This document shows positions 30,976 to 41,950 of a stretch of 64,000 bases of DNA, in pieces (positions within the stretch are counted from its first letter, which is position 1; each line of letters opens with the position of its first letter). Position numbers and translations under genes: made by a program. Source of the DNA: Fragum whitleyi (Eukaryota > Mollusca > Bivalvia > Cardiida > Cardiidae); NCBI GenBank assembly GCA_948146395.1, contig OX411543.1:58829689-58893688 (forward strand). The letters run 5' to 3'. The notes below the pieces were generated by a model. The model searched no databases. It saw nothing but the letters and a program-made list of their open reading frames with translations, and was not told the origin of the DNA.

Positions 30976-33900
30976 ATTGATATGTTGCGGGCAATTTTCG
31001 AGACATTTTGGTCGGAAAATTTGAATAACGTGAGATATCCGGAACAGATCTACATTCACTAGAATTTCAGTGTAAACGGTTTGAAGTGACTTCTAGTGTT
31101 TAATACTAGTGTTATATATCATTAATTTGATAAAAAAAATCAGTCTGCTAGGCTGCTAGGCTGCTAGGCTGCCAACTTCACTCTGCTAGGCTGCTAGGCT
31201 GCTAGGCTGCCAGACTGCCAACTTCACATTTCCAGCAGTCTAGCGGCGTAGCATAATAAAATGACCACTTTCGTTTTTTTATCAAAAGATTAAAGTTCTT
31301 ATATTTGTTAGGGCGATATTGATATGTTGCGGGCAATTTTCGGGACATTTTGGTCGGAAAAGTTGAATAACGTGATATATCCAGAACAGTTCTACATCCA
31401 CTAGAATTTCAGTGTTTACGGATTGAAGTGACTTCTAGTGTTTAATACTAGGGTTATATATCAATAAATTTGATAAAAAATTTTTTAGTCTGCTAGGCTG
31501 ATAGGCTGCTAGGCTGCCAACTTCACTCTGCTAGGCTGCTAGGCTGCTAGGCTGCCAGACTACCAACTTCACATTTCTAGCAGTCTAGCAGCGTAGCATA
31601 CTAAAATGACCACTATCGTTTTTTTATCAAAAGATTAAAGTTCTTATATTTGTTAGGGCGAGATTGATATGTTGCGGGCAATTTTCGGGACATTTTGGTC
31701 GGAAAAGTTGAATAACGTGATTTATCCGGAACAGTTCTACATTCACTAGAATTTCAGTGTTTTCGGTTTGACGTGACTTCTAGTGTTTAATACTAGTGTT
31801 ATATATCAATAAATTTGATAAAAAAAATTTCAGTCTGCTAGGCTGCTAGGCTGCTAGGCTGCCAACTTCACTCTGCTAGGCTGCTAGGCTGCTGGGCTGC
31901 CAGACTGCCAACTTCACATTTCCAGCAGTATAGCAGCGTAGCATCCTCAAACGACCACTATCGTTTTTTTATCAAAAGATTAAAGTTCTTATATTTGTTA
32001 GGGCGATATTGATATGTTGCGGGCAATTTTCGGGACATTTTGGTCGGAAAAGTTGAATAACGTGATATATCCAGAACAGTTCTACATTCACTAGAATTTC
32101 AGTGTTTACGGTTTGAAGTGACTTCTAGTGTTTAATACTAGGGTTATATATCAATAAATTTGATAAAAAAAATTTTAGTCTGCTAGGCTGCTAGGCTGCT
32201 AGGCTGCCAACTTCACTCTGCTAGGCTGCTAGGCTGCTAGGCTGCCAGACTGCCAACTTCACATTTCCAGCAGTCTAGCAGCGTAGCATCCTCAAACGAC
32301 CACTATCGTTTTTTTATCAAAAGATTAAAGTTCTTATATTTGTTAGGGCGAGATTGATATGTTGCGGGCAATTTTCGGGACATTTTGGTCGGAAAAGTTG
32401 AATAACGTGATTTATCCGGAACAGTTCTACATTCACTAGAATTTCAGTGTTTTCGGTTTGACGTGACTTCTAGTGTTTAATACTAGTGTTATATATCAAT
32501 AAATTTGATAAAAAAATTTCAGTCTGCTAGGCTGCTAGGCTGCTAGGCTGCCAACTTCACTCTGCTAGGCTGCTAGGCTGCTGGGCTGCCAGACTGCCAA
32601 CTTCACATTTCCAGCAGTATAGCAGCGTAGCATCCTCAAACGACCACTATCGTTTTTTTATCAAAAGATTAAAGTTCTTATATTTGTTAGGGCGATATTG
32701 ATATGTTGCGGGCAATTTTCGGGACATTTTGGTCGGAAAAGTTGAATAACGTGATATATCCAGAACAGTTCTACATTCACTAGAATTTCAGTGTTTACGG
32801 TTTGAAGTGACTTCTAGTGTTTAATACTAGGGTTATATATCAATAAATTTGATAAAAAAAATTTTTAGTCTGCTAGGCTGCTAGGCTGCTAGGCTGCCAA
32901 CTTCACTCTGCTAGGCTGCTAGGCTGCTAGGCTGCCAGACTGCCAACTTCACATTTCCAGCAGTCTAGCAGCGTAGCATCCTCAAACGACCACTATCGTT
33001 TTTTTATCAAAAGATTAAAGTTCTTATATTTGTTAGGGCGAGATTGATATGTTGCGGGCAATTTTCGGGACATTTTGGTCGGAAAAGTTGAATAACGCGA
33101 TTTATCCGGAACAGTTCTACATTCGCTAGAATTTCAGTATTTTCGGTTTGACGTGACTTCTAGTGTTTAATACTAGTGTTATAAATCAATAAATTTGATA
33201 AAAAAAATTTCAGTCTGCTAGGCTGCTAGGCTGCTAGGCTGCCAACTTCACTCTGCTAGGCTGCTAGGCTGCTAGGCTGCCAGACTGCCAACTTCACATT
33301 TCCAGCAGTCTAGCAGCGTAGCATCCTCAAACGACCACTATCGTTTTTTTATCAAAAGATTTAAGTTCTTATATTTGTTAGGGCGATATTGATATGTTGC
33401 GGGCAATTTTCGGGACATTTTGGTCGGAAAAGTTGAATAACGTGATATATCCAGAACAGTTCTACATTCACTAGAATTTCAGTGTTTACGGTTTGAAGTG
33501 ACTTCTAGTGTTTAATACTGGGGTTATATATCAATAAATTTGATAAAAAAAATTTTTAGTCTGCTAGGCTGCTAGGCTGCTAGGCTGCTAGGCTGCCAAC
33601 TTCACTCTGCTAGGCTGCTAGGCTGCTAGGCTGCCAGACTGCCAACTACACATTTCCAGCAGTCTAGCAGCGTAGCATCCTCAAACGACCACTATCGTTT
33701 TTTTATCAAAAGATTAAAGTTCTTATATTTGTTAGGGCGAGATTGATATGTTGCGGGCAATTTTCGGGACATTTTGGTCGGAAAAGTTGAATAACGTGAT
33801 TTATCCGGAACAGTTCTACATTCGCTAGAATTTCAGTATTTTCGGTTTGACGTGACTTCTAGTGTTTAATACTAGTGTTATATATCAATAAATTTGATAA

Positions 33901-33994
33901 AAAAAATTTCAGTCTGCTAGGCTGCTAGGCTGCTAGGCTGCCAACTTCACTCTGCTAGGCTGCTAGGCTGCTAGGCTGCCAACTTCACGGACCT
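30976..33994 (-). repeat. Right inverted arm: satellite in ~690 bp dimeric higher-order repeat
   Basis: GATATGTTGCGGGC recurs at 30979, 31321, 31668, 32011, 32356, 32700, 33046, 33391 and 33745, spaced 342-354 bp. Two monomer types alternate. Type A has GGCGATATTGATATG, TATATCCAGAACAG, TTTGAAGTGAC and ACTAGGGTTATAT. Type B has GGCGAGATTGATATG, TTTATCCGGAACAG, TTTGACGTGAC and ACTAGTGTTATA. The order from 31321 is A-B-A-B-A-B-A-B, so the true period is ~690 bp. Each unit holds CTGCTAGG subrepeats. Confidence 0.93.
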
Positions 33995-34003
33995 GTTCAA
34001 CGG
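33995..34003. repeat. Right 9 bp target-site duplication of foldback element
   Basis: GTTCAACGG, identical to 24862-24870, immediately follows CACGGACCT, the outer end of the right arm. Confidence 0.88.
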
Positions 34004-35380
34004 TTGGGATAATTTCACCAATTATCATAAGGCTCTTTTTGCATTAATACTTCACCCTCCTGACTAATGCTACAACGAGTATATTGTAACCAAATTTTCT
34101 TGTTTCCTTCTGATTTTGGTATAATCATTATGCCGTGAAAGTTTGAAGTAAATCGGAAAGAGATTGTGGACTCTTTTTGGAAAATAAGTGTTTGTTAACA
34201 GACGGGCGGATGGATAGACATACGAACAGACATGAAATCATAGCTTGAATTGCTAATAAATCCCATTTAAATACATAAATCATAAGAAATGTTTTCCATA
34301 AGAATCTGTAACCTATATTAGTGATGTAGTTACTATACTGTAACACTCTCTGTCATGCACCGTAACATATATTTTATTATATTTTTTCGATTTTTTTTAT
34401 TTTCAGTTGTGATAAAAGGGAGGAAAAATATTACCAATTATTCGATTGGAATTAATGTTTGAAATTGCATGAATTTCCAATATGAACGCAATCTAAAATC
34501 TTAAAATGCTTTTTTTTGAAAATTGACACACATTACTTCTAATTTCCCTTTTATCTTCAAAGTTCTAGTTATTTGTAGGATAAGATATGAAAGTAAATGA
34601 TTTTGCGGGGTATCAGACTGTAATAGCTACACTTGTCTTTTTTAAATTCGATGGATAAAATATATTATTTTGAAAGTTGTAGCGATTTTGTTTTCCGTGA
34701 GAACAGAAATCGTGACTGTTTTCATTGCGAATCCTTAACATGTTTTCATGCAGAGGTATTTGTCCGTTGTAACAGTTCTTAGGGTGTGAACCTGATATGA
34801 TATAATTAAAATACCGTGACGTATGTAAATGACTGCGATGGCTCAGTGGACACGCATGCTAGTCTATCTTCTGATTGTTACCAAAACGCTCTCGGTTCGT
34901 ACATTTTGTTATTGTTGGTTTTATTCGAGAAAATTAAATTTTTTACATCATCAAATACACGCAGATAAATTTCTTTTCTATGTGTTTCTTTATATTTTAG
35001 ATATGTATCATAGGATTAAACATACAGGATTATACCGTTCGGAGAAACCTTTATCGATTCTATGCGATAAAATATCGAATCATGAAACAATCGCCTTTGG
35101 TCTACAATTGTTTTGGCTATTGCATTCGGTGTATCAGCATTAAATCTTTTTAATTTGGAATCTTCGAATAGTCAAATTGCAGTTTCAAGCTCTATCTAAA
35201 GTGGCCTTTATATCCATCCCCACGGTGAAGTAAATATAGTATTTATCTATTAAATCCAAAGAATACAAGAAACCTTTGAAGAATTTTCAAAATTAGCACA
35301 ACATTTAACATTTTTTTTTTTTGAAAAAAATATGCCATAAAATGTATAAATTGAAAAAGTTAATATTTATGTCTCAATGC
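34004..35380. other. Intergenic, no gene seen
   Basis: The flank is AT-rich. 34710-34795 is an inverted copy of the 22240-22330 repeat piece. The frame at 34829-35143 (104 residues, MTAMAQWTRMLVYL...) starts in that neighbourhood and has no recognisable domain. Confidence 0.5.
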
Positions 35381-35387
35381 AGAATCG

Positions 35388-35450
35388 AACTTGGTCCGCT
35401 TGGTCAAAATTCTGTCGTCCTTATCCACTCGACTACGCCACTCCGATAAA
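35388..35450 (-). mobile_element. tRNA-like sequence / SINE head (minus strand)
   Basis: Read on the minus strand it runs GGAGTGGCGTAGTCGAGTGG through GTTCGATTCTGCA. There is a perfect A-box match (TAGTCGAGTGG) and a B-box match (GTTCGATTC) at tRNA-like spacing. The acceptor arms (GGAGTGG against TGCATTG) do not pair, so a functional tRNA is unlikely; a pseudo-tRNA or SINE head is more likely. Confidence 0.5.
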
Positions 35451-35569
35451 CTACTGCATGTTTTTTCAGTATAATAAACACAGCCAATCGACATGAACAC
35501 TGTTTTCAATAACATGGATTGATCCAGTGTTTATATACAATATCGCGCTTATCGCGTGAGCATAATAGT

Positions 35570-35945
35570 GTGTCTTGCATGTGAATCTCGACAGGTTTTT
35601 TTGGGCCGAGTCATTTCAAGAAGATGACGAGCATTTTATATAGCTCTTTTTCCATAAAGACTTTCAACAGACGCAAAATTGCAAAAGATCTGAAAATGGT
35701 AACGGAAATGGATTTATTAGTGATTTCAGCATATTCACACTTGATCCGAGTAATATCACAGCGAGATTTACTATTTTTCATTATTTAGAGGTTCGGGCAA
35801 AAATTACAGATAGTGTAAGAAAAGCGTGGTCTATGTCGGATAGAAAATCTCGTGCCGCGGTATACTGGGAAATAGACACTCGCTAACGCTCGTGTCTATT
35901 TACCATATACCCCTGCTCTCGTTTTCTATCCTATACATAGACTGC
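35570..35945. repeat. Dispersed element F with terminal hairpin (copy 1)
   Basis: It contains an inverted repeat at about 35830-35940 (GATAGAAAATCTCGTGCC..AATAGACAC facing GTGTCTATTTACCATAT..GTTTTCTATCC). The sequence left of it (TTGCAAAAGATCTG, CTTTTTCCATAAAG, GAGCATTTTATAT) is matched in inverse orientation at 47855-48225. Confidence 0.7.
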
Positions 35946-36589
35946 TTGCGGTTATACCAAAAAGCGGTCGTTAAAGATGATGGTCCCTTTGAACACGTTT
36001 ACAAATTAGATACATAATAGTTATTGAAAGTGTATGTAATAGCATAGTTCTAAATACATGTATTTCTATATGGTAAAAAACAACATTTACAAAGATTTAT
36101 GATTTTTAAACAAATGAAATCTACGTTTTAAGTTATTCTGATTTAGAAAACGGTCGCTTAATAAGAATGGTCGCTTATTAGGCGCAAGATGGACTTCTTT
36201 TAAATGCACAGATTGCACAGACTTGTATCGGACAGAAACTAGGACGATATTCTGTTATTATACTTTAATTCTTCTGGCGACAAGAATTTCAGAACAGAAA
36301 AGTTAAATTGTTGGTAAAAAACAAGAAAAATGGTTAAATTATAACCAATTCAGCGTAAAACTTCGTTCTATAGGGAACATCTCAGACACTTTGAGATAGG
36401 ATTCTGGTGCCACATATCTTTAACAATTAAATTTGTAGTGACGGAGGAAACACGCATTCTAGAAGTCGAACAGATGTATTGGAAATGCGTGATCACAAAT
36501 TTAAAATCGCCTATAACACCGTTTCTTCCTCTATACAACATTTCAAATAGAAGTACATTTATATAATACCGAATATTCTTCCAAACATA
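35946..36589. other. Intergenic, no gene seen
   Basis: Words such as AAAACGGTCGCTTAATAAGAATGG (about 36150) match the MITE at 37071-37201, so part is an eroded relative. No gene is visible. Confidence 0.45.
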
Positions 36590-37260
36590 ATGAATGACGG
36601 TTAAAACGGCTGAAATACTATACTAAAAATCACAGTCTCATGCTGAAATGGAATCTTATTGCGGCTGAATACGTCGTCAAAATATTGCTATACACCGGCC
36701 GAATAGGTGAAATACATTCCTGAAATAGTGCAATTTTGTCGCCAATTAGTTCAAATTAATCGCTAAATGTTACAACGTAGAAGCCAAATGGTTACAATGA
36801 ATCGCAAAATATAGGAATGCAATGGTGCAATACAGTCACCGAATCGTTGCTCAATATGCATTGACAAACGGTTGCAATGCAGTCACCGTACAGTTACAAT
36901 ACCGGCACCGAAATGTTGCATTTGCTGAATTGATTAATATATCGCGGAAATGTTGCAATCCATCCGCTAAACGGTTGAAATACAACGTAGAAATGTCGCA
37001 TCGCAGACACCGCACTTTTGAAAAACGCCAAACACGGAAACGGTCCAATGAAGTAGCCTTATAGTTGAAATACAGTCAAACTTGTTTTAAGCGAGCGCTA
37101 CTGGGACCACCCAAAAGTTAAAGAAAATGGTCGCTTAATACACGTTTTGTTTTGAAAACGGTCGCTTAATGAACGTGGTCACTCTAGAAAGATTGACTGT
37201 ACATCGCCGACAAAGCGCAATTTATTTTTTAAACGGTTGCAAAATAAAATAATTAATAAC
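36590..37260 (+). repeat. Degenerate ~22 bp tandem array, interrupted by a MITE
   Basis: From about 36590 to 37070 and again 37202-37260 the sequence cycles through variants of (A)AATGGTTGCAATACAGTCACCG with a period of 20-24 bp. Examples are GGTGCAATACAGTCACCGAA, CGGTTGCAATGCAGTCACCG, CAGTTACAATACCGGCACCG and AATGTTGCAATCCATCCGC. About 20 units, much diverged. The frames at 36822 and 36851 are products of this array and not proteins. Confidence 0.7.
37071..37201. mobile_element. Small mariner-like MITE, 131 bp
   Basis: TACAGTCAAACTTGTTTTAAGC on the left faces GAACGTGGTCACTCTAGAAAG..ATTGACTGTA on the right. The TA-CAGT...ACTG-TA ends are of Tc1/mariner type. The core has facing GGTCGCTTAAT words. 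The 22 bp array resumes on the far side. Confidence 0.65.
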
Positions 37261-38105
37261 TGATTTTTTGAACATACCACAGCACTGCCTGCGGTTGATT
37301 AATCAAGGTGATGTCACGCACGGTTCAGCACACCTTCAATATATAAAGATGTATACTATTGGAATAAAGCACATCATATTTAGAATTAGTAATGTATTTC
37401 TTTTTATTAATTTGAGAAATTTTATGTGGCCGAACATAAATTGCAGTTCATTTGATGAACAGATGAGTAACCATCTTCTGAGAAAACTAATTGTCACTTT
37501 CACTTACATAATGCTCTGAGTACGTGTATTTGATAGACAAACACTTAGTTTAAAAATCTCAGCAAATAGTCCTGATGGCCATAACGCATCAAATCTCTTA
37601 AGATAACACTACGCCATATATAAAATTTTCAAGACGTGTTCATTTTAATTAATACTTACAGAATCACATGCAAAAGTATAACTTGAATTCCATGGCTTCT
37701 TTCAACTCCCGGTTACTATTGTGTAATGATCTGTCGCTTGTGAAAAACGACTCAGCTCCGGCCATTTAATCATCGAAGAAACACTATTATATTTGTATCT
37801 CCTACACATGGAAATTCTGAATACCTTCTCTTGCATAGGAGGCGTCCAAGATGATCAACAATACAATACAATACAATACAAATTCTTTATTTGCTATTGA
37901 AAGCGCCCAAATATGAGCAGAAAATTTTACAACCAATAAACTTTAACAACAACTGACTGGAAAATATGCTTGACTTTATGGTAGTAGTATAAATCATTTG
38001 CTGATGGATAGGCAATGGGTCAGTGAATATTTTTTTGTCAAGCTGGACATGAATCCGATCGACAGGCTACGAGGCATCGCTAGCCCTACTTTCGGGGTGT
38101 TTTAA
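37261..38105. other. Intergenic, no gene seen
   Basis: A short (ATACA)n run lies at 37860-37880. The frame at 37268-37519 has no recognisable domain. Confidence 0.5.
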
Positions 38106-38228
38106 AAACTGTGCAAACTGTTTACAATTTATACCCCACTTTGCACGTGCATGTACGTGCATAGCGGAGTATAATGTGAATAGAATTTGCACCGTTTACA
38201 CCATTTTGTCATCATAAACGCGGGACAG
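38106..38228. mobile_element. Hairpin element, copy 2
   Basis: GTGCAAACTGTTTACAATTTATACCCCAC..TTTGCACGTGCATGTACGTGC is followed by a right arm ending CCATTTTGTCATCATAAACGCGGGACAG. The left outer end is lost. Confidence 0.7.
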
Positions 38229-39145
38229 CGTTCCGGCGAATGAGTGTCCAGTCATTCAGTGTGGGCCTTTTATAGAGCTAACGGCTCTGAGGATTTTGTT
38301 TACAGGCATACATTTTACGTACATTCCCCAAAAAGCTTTTCGAAAGGTTCGGCAATACGAGGTTGTGTGTGGCAAAGGTCAACATGTCTACCATATCGCG
38401 TGCATCAATGATATATGTGTCATAAGAGAATAATTATATCTATAACCCCGATATGTAACCTTTCGAAGTCTGGAGTACAAGGTTTCAAAAATGTCAAATA
38501 AGATTTCCAAACAAGTTCTCGCAAACTTTCGGGTAGTCATCTATAGTTTTCATAATGAACATCTATAGGAAAAATGAACAATACAGTAATATTTTTTCCC
38601 ATAATATGCTTTTTCGAATATCTTAGTCTACACCTTAAAGACAGGTCGTTTGGCTATTGTTTTTTTTTCTTGTGTTCATTCTTTTTTTTTCTTCTTTTTT
38701 TTGTGTGTGTGTTGTTTTTTGTTTGTTTGTTTTTTAGTACACATCCCATTATGTGTTAAAATTAATATCCCGCGATTTTTTTTTTTAATTATTTATCTTT
38801 ATTATCATCATTTTAAGAAAAAAACAACGCCTGGCTCACTTTTTCTTGATAGTTTTGAATCAAATGCTGAATGTACATGTTTGTACATTCGTATGTACGT
38901 TGAAGTTCTAAAGCGGACCGAGAAGCGGCCCACGTCATTGATAAGGAGTCTACTTTCATTGCATTCGGAACATCACTCGGCCGTTTCCGTAAACTGCAAC
39001 TGCTCGGATGTATGTAAGGCGGATGGATATGTAACAAAATTGTGCATTTTGTTAGGCGGAAACAGTGTAAGAAAAATTAGCACGGAAACAACCGGCACTA
39101 TCTTTAGATTTATATCTTTTACAGTAAAAAACGAATGAAAATTCT
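38229..39145. other. Intergenic with pyrimidine-rich simple sequence
   Basis: T/GT-rich runs at 38660-38735 give the F/C-rich start of a 162-residue frame (38650-39138). Its second half has no recognisable domain, and I do not call it a gene. Confidence 0.45.
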
Positions 39146-39181
39146 TAATTTTTGAGAATGACGAATCATTCTCAAAAATTA
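39146..39181. repeat. Perfect 16 bp hairpin with CGAA loop
   Basis: TAATTTTTGAGAATGA (39146-39161) and its exact reverse complement (39166-39181) flank CGAA. Confidence 0.8.
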
Positions 39182-39550
39182 GATTTTTTCAGCCTTTATC
39201 TAAGAAATTAAAGATATTTATATAAGCCATTCGATTGTTTCGCGTCAGTGACTTAAACGAGTAGCGTTGGAGACGTCGAATGTTTTTACTCAAAGTTTCG
39301 AGGGCTAACGCCATTTTAACTGACGTCATAGAGTTTTTCCAATGTTTTCTCGTAATTCTTCAAAAAAAGTCCGTCCATGTACATCCGAGGTTGATCGTGA
39401 GATTGGCCGAATGGTGTTCCGAATGCTTTCATTGGAACAGTAGGCTCTTCTGGGCCCATGACCCCAACCTCTATCCATGCGATGGTGTAACAGTGTGTGA
39501 TGATTCCTAGGTTTTTGCCTTTTTTTTTATCCTAACAGACCTCGATCCAG
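39182..39550. other. Intergenic, no gene seen
   Basis: Only one frame of 76 residues (39280-39510), unrecognised. Confidence 0.4.
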
Positions 39551-39670
39551 TCCTGTGTTCGGGATGACAAAACGTTGCGAACTATATATTCCCCGCCTTG
39601 AACTAAAGTGTAAAGCCGGGTTTAATTTAAAAACAGTTTTCCCCGTGTTGTCATCCAGGATGCAGGGCAG
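39551..39670. mobile_element. Hairpin element, copy 3 (eroded centre)
   Basis: Left: TCCTGTGTTCGGGATGACAAAACG. Right: GTTGTCATCCAGGATGCAGGGCAG. The GCTTTGCACGTG centre is decayed. Confidence 0.65.
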
Positions 39671-39824
39671 TTGATCCATCGATTTCGCATTCTATGATGG
39701 CTTTTCTGCACACCAAGCAATCAGTGCCTTAAATCTGTACTTGAGGCAATTGTCGACTTAAAATATATGTTGCCTCCCTAAGCTTTTAAAGTGATGTTAC
39801 TGGAGGTACATCGGTGGCCTCCTG

Positions 39825-40072
39825 CCAGGGCTACGTTTTACTTAACTTCCTACGATAGAAATAATCGTTTGCCAAAATCATAAATCAAACCTGGTATTTT
39901 CATTCATTATTAGAATCTGCGTTGCAATATCTGATTTGAATCGTATTTAGAAGGCGATTCCAATGCGATGATGCATGGCAGAATTCCATATTTAGCGATT
40001 ACTGAAGAAGCAACGTAAGTTTTTGACTCTCGCAAGAAATAATCATAGGACGTTTAGTAAAACAGGCCTCAG
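39825..40072. repeat. Dispersed element with TTTTACT...AGTAAAA ends (second copy)
   Basis: It starts GGGCTACGTTTTACTTAAC and ends AGGACGTTTAGTAAAACAGGCC. Inside, ATTATTAGAATCTGC, GGCGATTCCAATGCGATGATG and TTTTTGACTCTCGCAAG match the copy at 7658-7872. Confidence 0.65.
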
Positions 40073-40850
40073 TTTTCCAGACTCTACATTTTTTTTTAGC
40101 AAAGTTATTAAACATATTAAAGGAACGGCTTATTGTGAGTAGCTGTCTACTTATTGCCATGGCTCTTCGTATGTTCACTGGACAAACTAGTAAATAATGA
40201 ATGGGCTTCAAATAAAAAACAAACCAAGAACGAAAATACTATGCATTACAAGCATGTTCCTTAACCTCTAAATCAGTAAGGTTTAAGGTTCTTGCTAGAA
40301 AAATATTTGTTGAAAATGCTTCTGGGTGTTGACCACCGCCATGAGCACCATATTGAGTCAGGACGTCCTATTTCCACGGTAGTTTACAAAGTTTATCTTG
40401 AAAGAATTTATTACGGTCCAAACATTTCGTTTTCTTTTACATTCCTTGGTGTCTATGCACCATGTTTTGGTCAAAATTGCATTGTGTTTACGATTTTAAA
40501 ACCAGAAAGATAGAGTTAATTTGGAAAGGGGGTGGCTGAATGAAGGACCATGGAGCAGATTTTGATTGCATGGATAGTTTAAAATTCAAGACATTGTTGA
40601 TCTTCTGAATTTGGTAGATATGTGTAGGGTTTGTTCACAAATTATGCATCAATTGCAACCAATAGAGCAAGCTTTACGTTAAAATTCGATTGCCGCGAAA
40701 ATATGACGTCCGCGAAAATAGGGAGTTGGAGTATACAAAGTAAGACTCGGATCATACTGTGCGATTGCACAGTCCGGTTAGAATCTGTTCTTTTCACATA
40801 TGAGTATATGTTGCCAATGTTCAACGACAACTAAAACCATAAAATGATAC
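40073..40850. other. Intergenic, no gene seen
   Basis: Frames at 40292 and 40631 (67-73 residues) have no recognisable domain. Confidence 0.45.
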
Positions 40851-40985
40851 AGCCCTGCGTTCATGATCACGAAACGACGCAAACAGTTTTCCAAGTGTAC
40901 ACCGCTTTGCACGTGCACCTGCGTGCAAAGCGGGGTACAATTGGAAAACTGTTAGCATCGTTTGGTGATCCTGAACGCAGAGCAG
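40851..40985. mobile_element. Hairpin element, copy 4 (well preserved)
   Basis: AGCCCTGCGTTCATGATCACG...CCGCTTTGCACGTGCACC folds back on TGCGTGCAAAGCGGGGTAC...GTGATCCTGAACGCAGAGCAG. Arms of about 60 bp are highly complementary. Confidence 0.85.
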
Positions 40986-41007
40986 GTTGTACGTGTTTCT
41001 CATAAAC

Positions 41008-41480
41008 GAGTCCGGCTAGCTCAGCGTTAACGTATAGAGCTGTCAATCATAGAGTCATGAGTTCGAACCTCGGCTCGGCCAACTTTCATACGGCATTTGA
41101 CAAAAGTCGATGTGATACGAGTCATTTGTCTCATACTTATTGGTGTGTAATAAGTAGTGCGTCTGAGCGGAATGAGCAGAAGCCATTTCATCAAAAGATT
41201 TAAGACGTATTTTTGTCTTACTGATGACCTTCGGAACATTAACAACACATTTTTTTACATAGATATTTATTTGTTGGAGATACGTGACTTTTGTCCTGAA
41301 TATGTGGGGAGTCATCGGTAAGACAAAAAAAAACGTCTTAAATGTTTTGGTGAAACCGTCCCCAGATGGTGGCTCGGATGAAATCTTGTAGTCATACTGG
41401 TGTGAGAAACGACAGGAAACCATGGGTAGATGTACCAGCTGTTAAGATTTAACTGCAAAAATATTGAAAGTGGCGGTAGA
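41008..41480 (+). mobile_element. tRNA-derived SINE, family C, sharing the family B tail
   Basis: The head GTCCGGCTAGCTCAGCG.. to GAGTTCGAACCTCGGCTCGG (41008-41089) has A- and B-box-like motifs. The unit appears to continue to AAAATATTGAAAGTGGCGG (about 41458-41476), the same 3' tail as SINE family B at 8340 and 51500. Facing words in the body (GTCTTACTGATGACC 41214, GTCATCGGTAAGAC 41310) suggest internal pairing. End points are approximate. Confidence 0.55.
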
Positions 41481-41820
41481 CGCTTTACAAACAAACGAAC
41501 AAAAGCGAGTTACATTGCCAGGTCAATTTTCATACACCGCGTTTCGAAAGAGGTGAAATTATTCCTATTTTCATGTAAAACCTTGATCCGCACCGGGACA
41601 TTAGAAACACCACTCACGAGCATTTCGGCGCCCTCCTTTCTGAAACAATCAATTATTTCAAAGTAATTTTGAGGCCATTATTTCCTAAATGTTTTGAAGG
41701 ATTAAGATTTAAATGTGTGTCCCTTTGGGAAATATTGGTGTTGTTTAAAATTCTCTATGTTGGTTCCCATATCAACACAGAATTTTTAGCATAATTGTCG
41801 ATCACGATTTGGATTTTTTA
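41481..41820. other. Intergenic, no gene seen
   Basis: AT-rich, with no recognisable feature. Confidence 0.4.
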
Positions 41821-41950
41821 ACCTGCCCTACATTCAGCGTGACAAAACGGTGCAAACTGTTTAAAAATTATATCCCGCTTTGCATGCAAAGCGAGGTAAA
41901 TTTTGCGAACAGTTCGCACCGTTTTACATATTGAGAACAGCTGTCAGGGC
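41821..41950. mobile_element. Hairpin element, copy 5
   Basis: ACCTGCCCTACATTCAGCGTGAC to CCCGCTTTGCATGCAAAGCG, then GTTCGCACCGTTTTACATATTG. The loop is shortened to GCATGC. Confidence 0.75.

Larger units (their letters stand above)
24871..33994. mobile_element. Giant foldback (FB-like) transposon, ~9.1 kb, non-autonomous
   Basis: Both ends start AGGTCCGTGAAGTTGGCAG and continue identically, in inverted orientation, into satellite arrays (left arm to about 27059, right arm from 30976). An exact 9 bp direct repeat, GTTCAACGG, flanks the whole unit. Known families with long tandem-repeat inverted arms and 9 bp duplications include Drosophila FB; Mutator-like elements also make 9-10 bp duplications, so the superfamily stays open. 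The core (27060-30975) has no transposase. The longest frame is a 140-residue minus-strand ORF at 27662-28084 with no known domain. It must have been moved by a transposase encoded elsewhere. Confidence 0.85.

Noticed and set aside
28507..31024. Clusters of overlapping 60-110 residue R/S/A-rich open frames on both strands.
   Set aside because: They recur once per 361 bp unit and arise because the GC-rich repeat lacks stop codons; no domain, no start context, and frames on both strands at once.
24871..33994. Centromeric satellite block.
   Set aside because: The 9 bp target duplication and matched inverted ends show a discrete insertion; only ~14 monomers are present.
35388..35450. Functional tRNA gene on the minus strand.
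   Set aside because: Good A and B boxes, but the acceptor stem does not pair and no anticodon arm could be drawn with confidence; kept as tRNA-like.
38650..39138. 162-residue frame, hydrophobic start.
   Set aside because: The start is a translation of T/GT simple sequence and the rest resembles no known protein.
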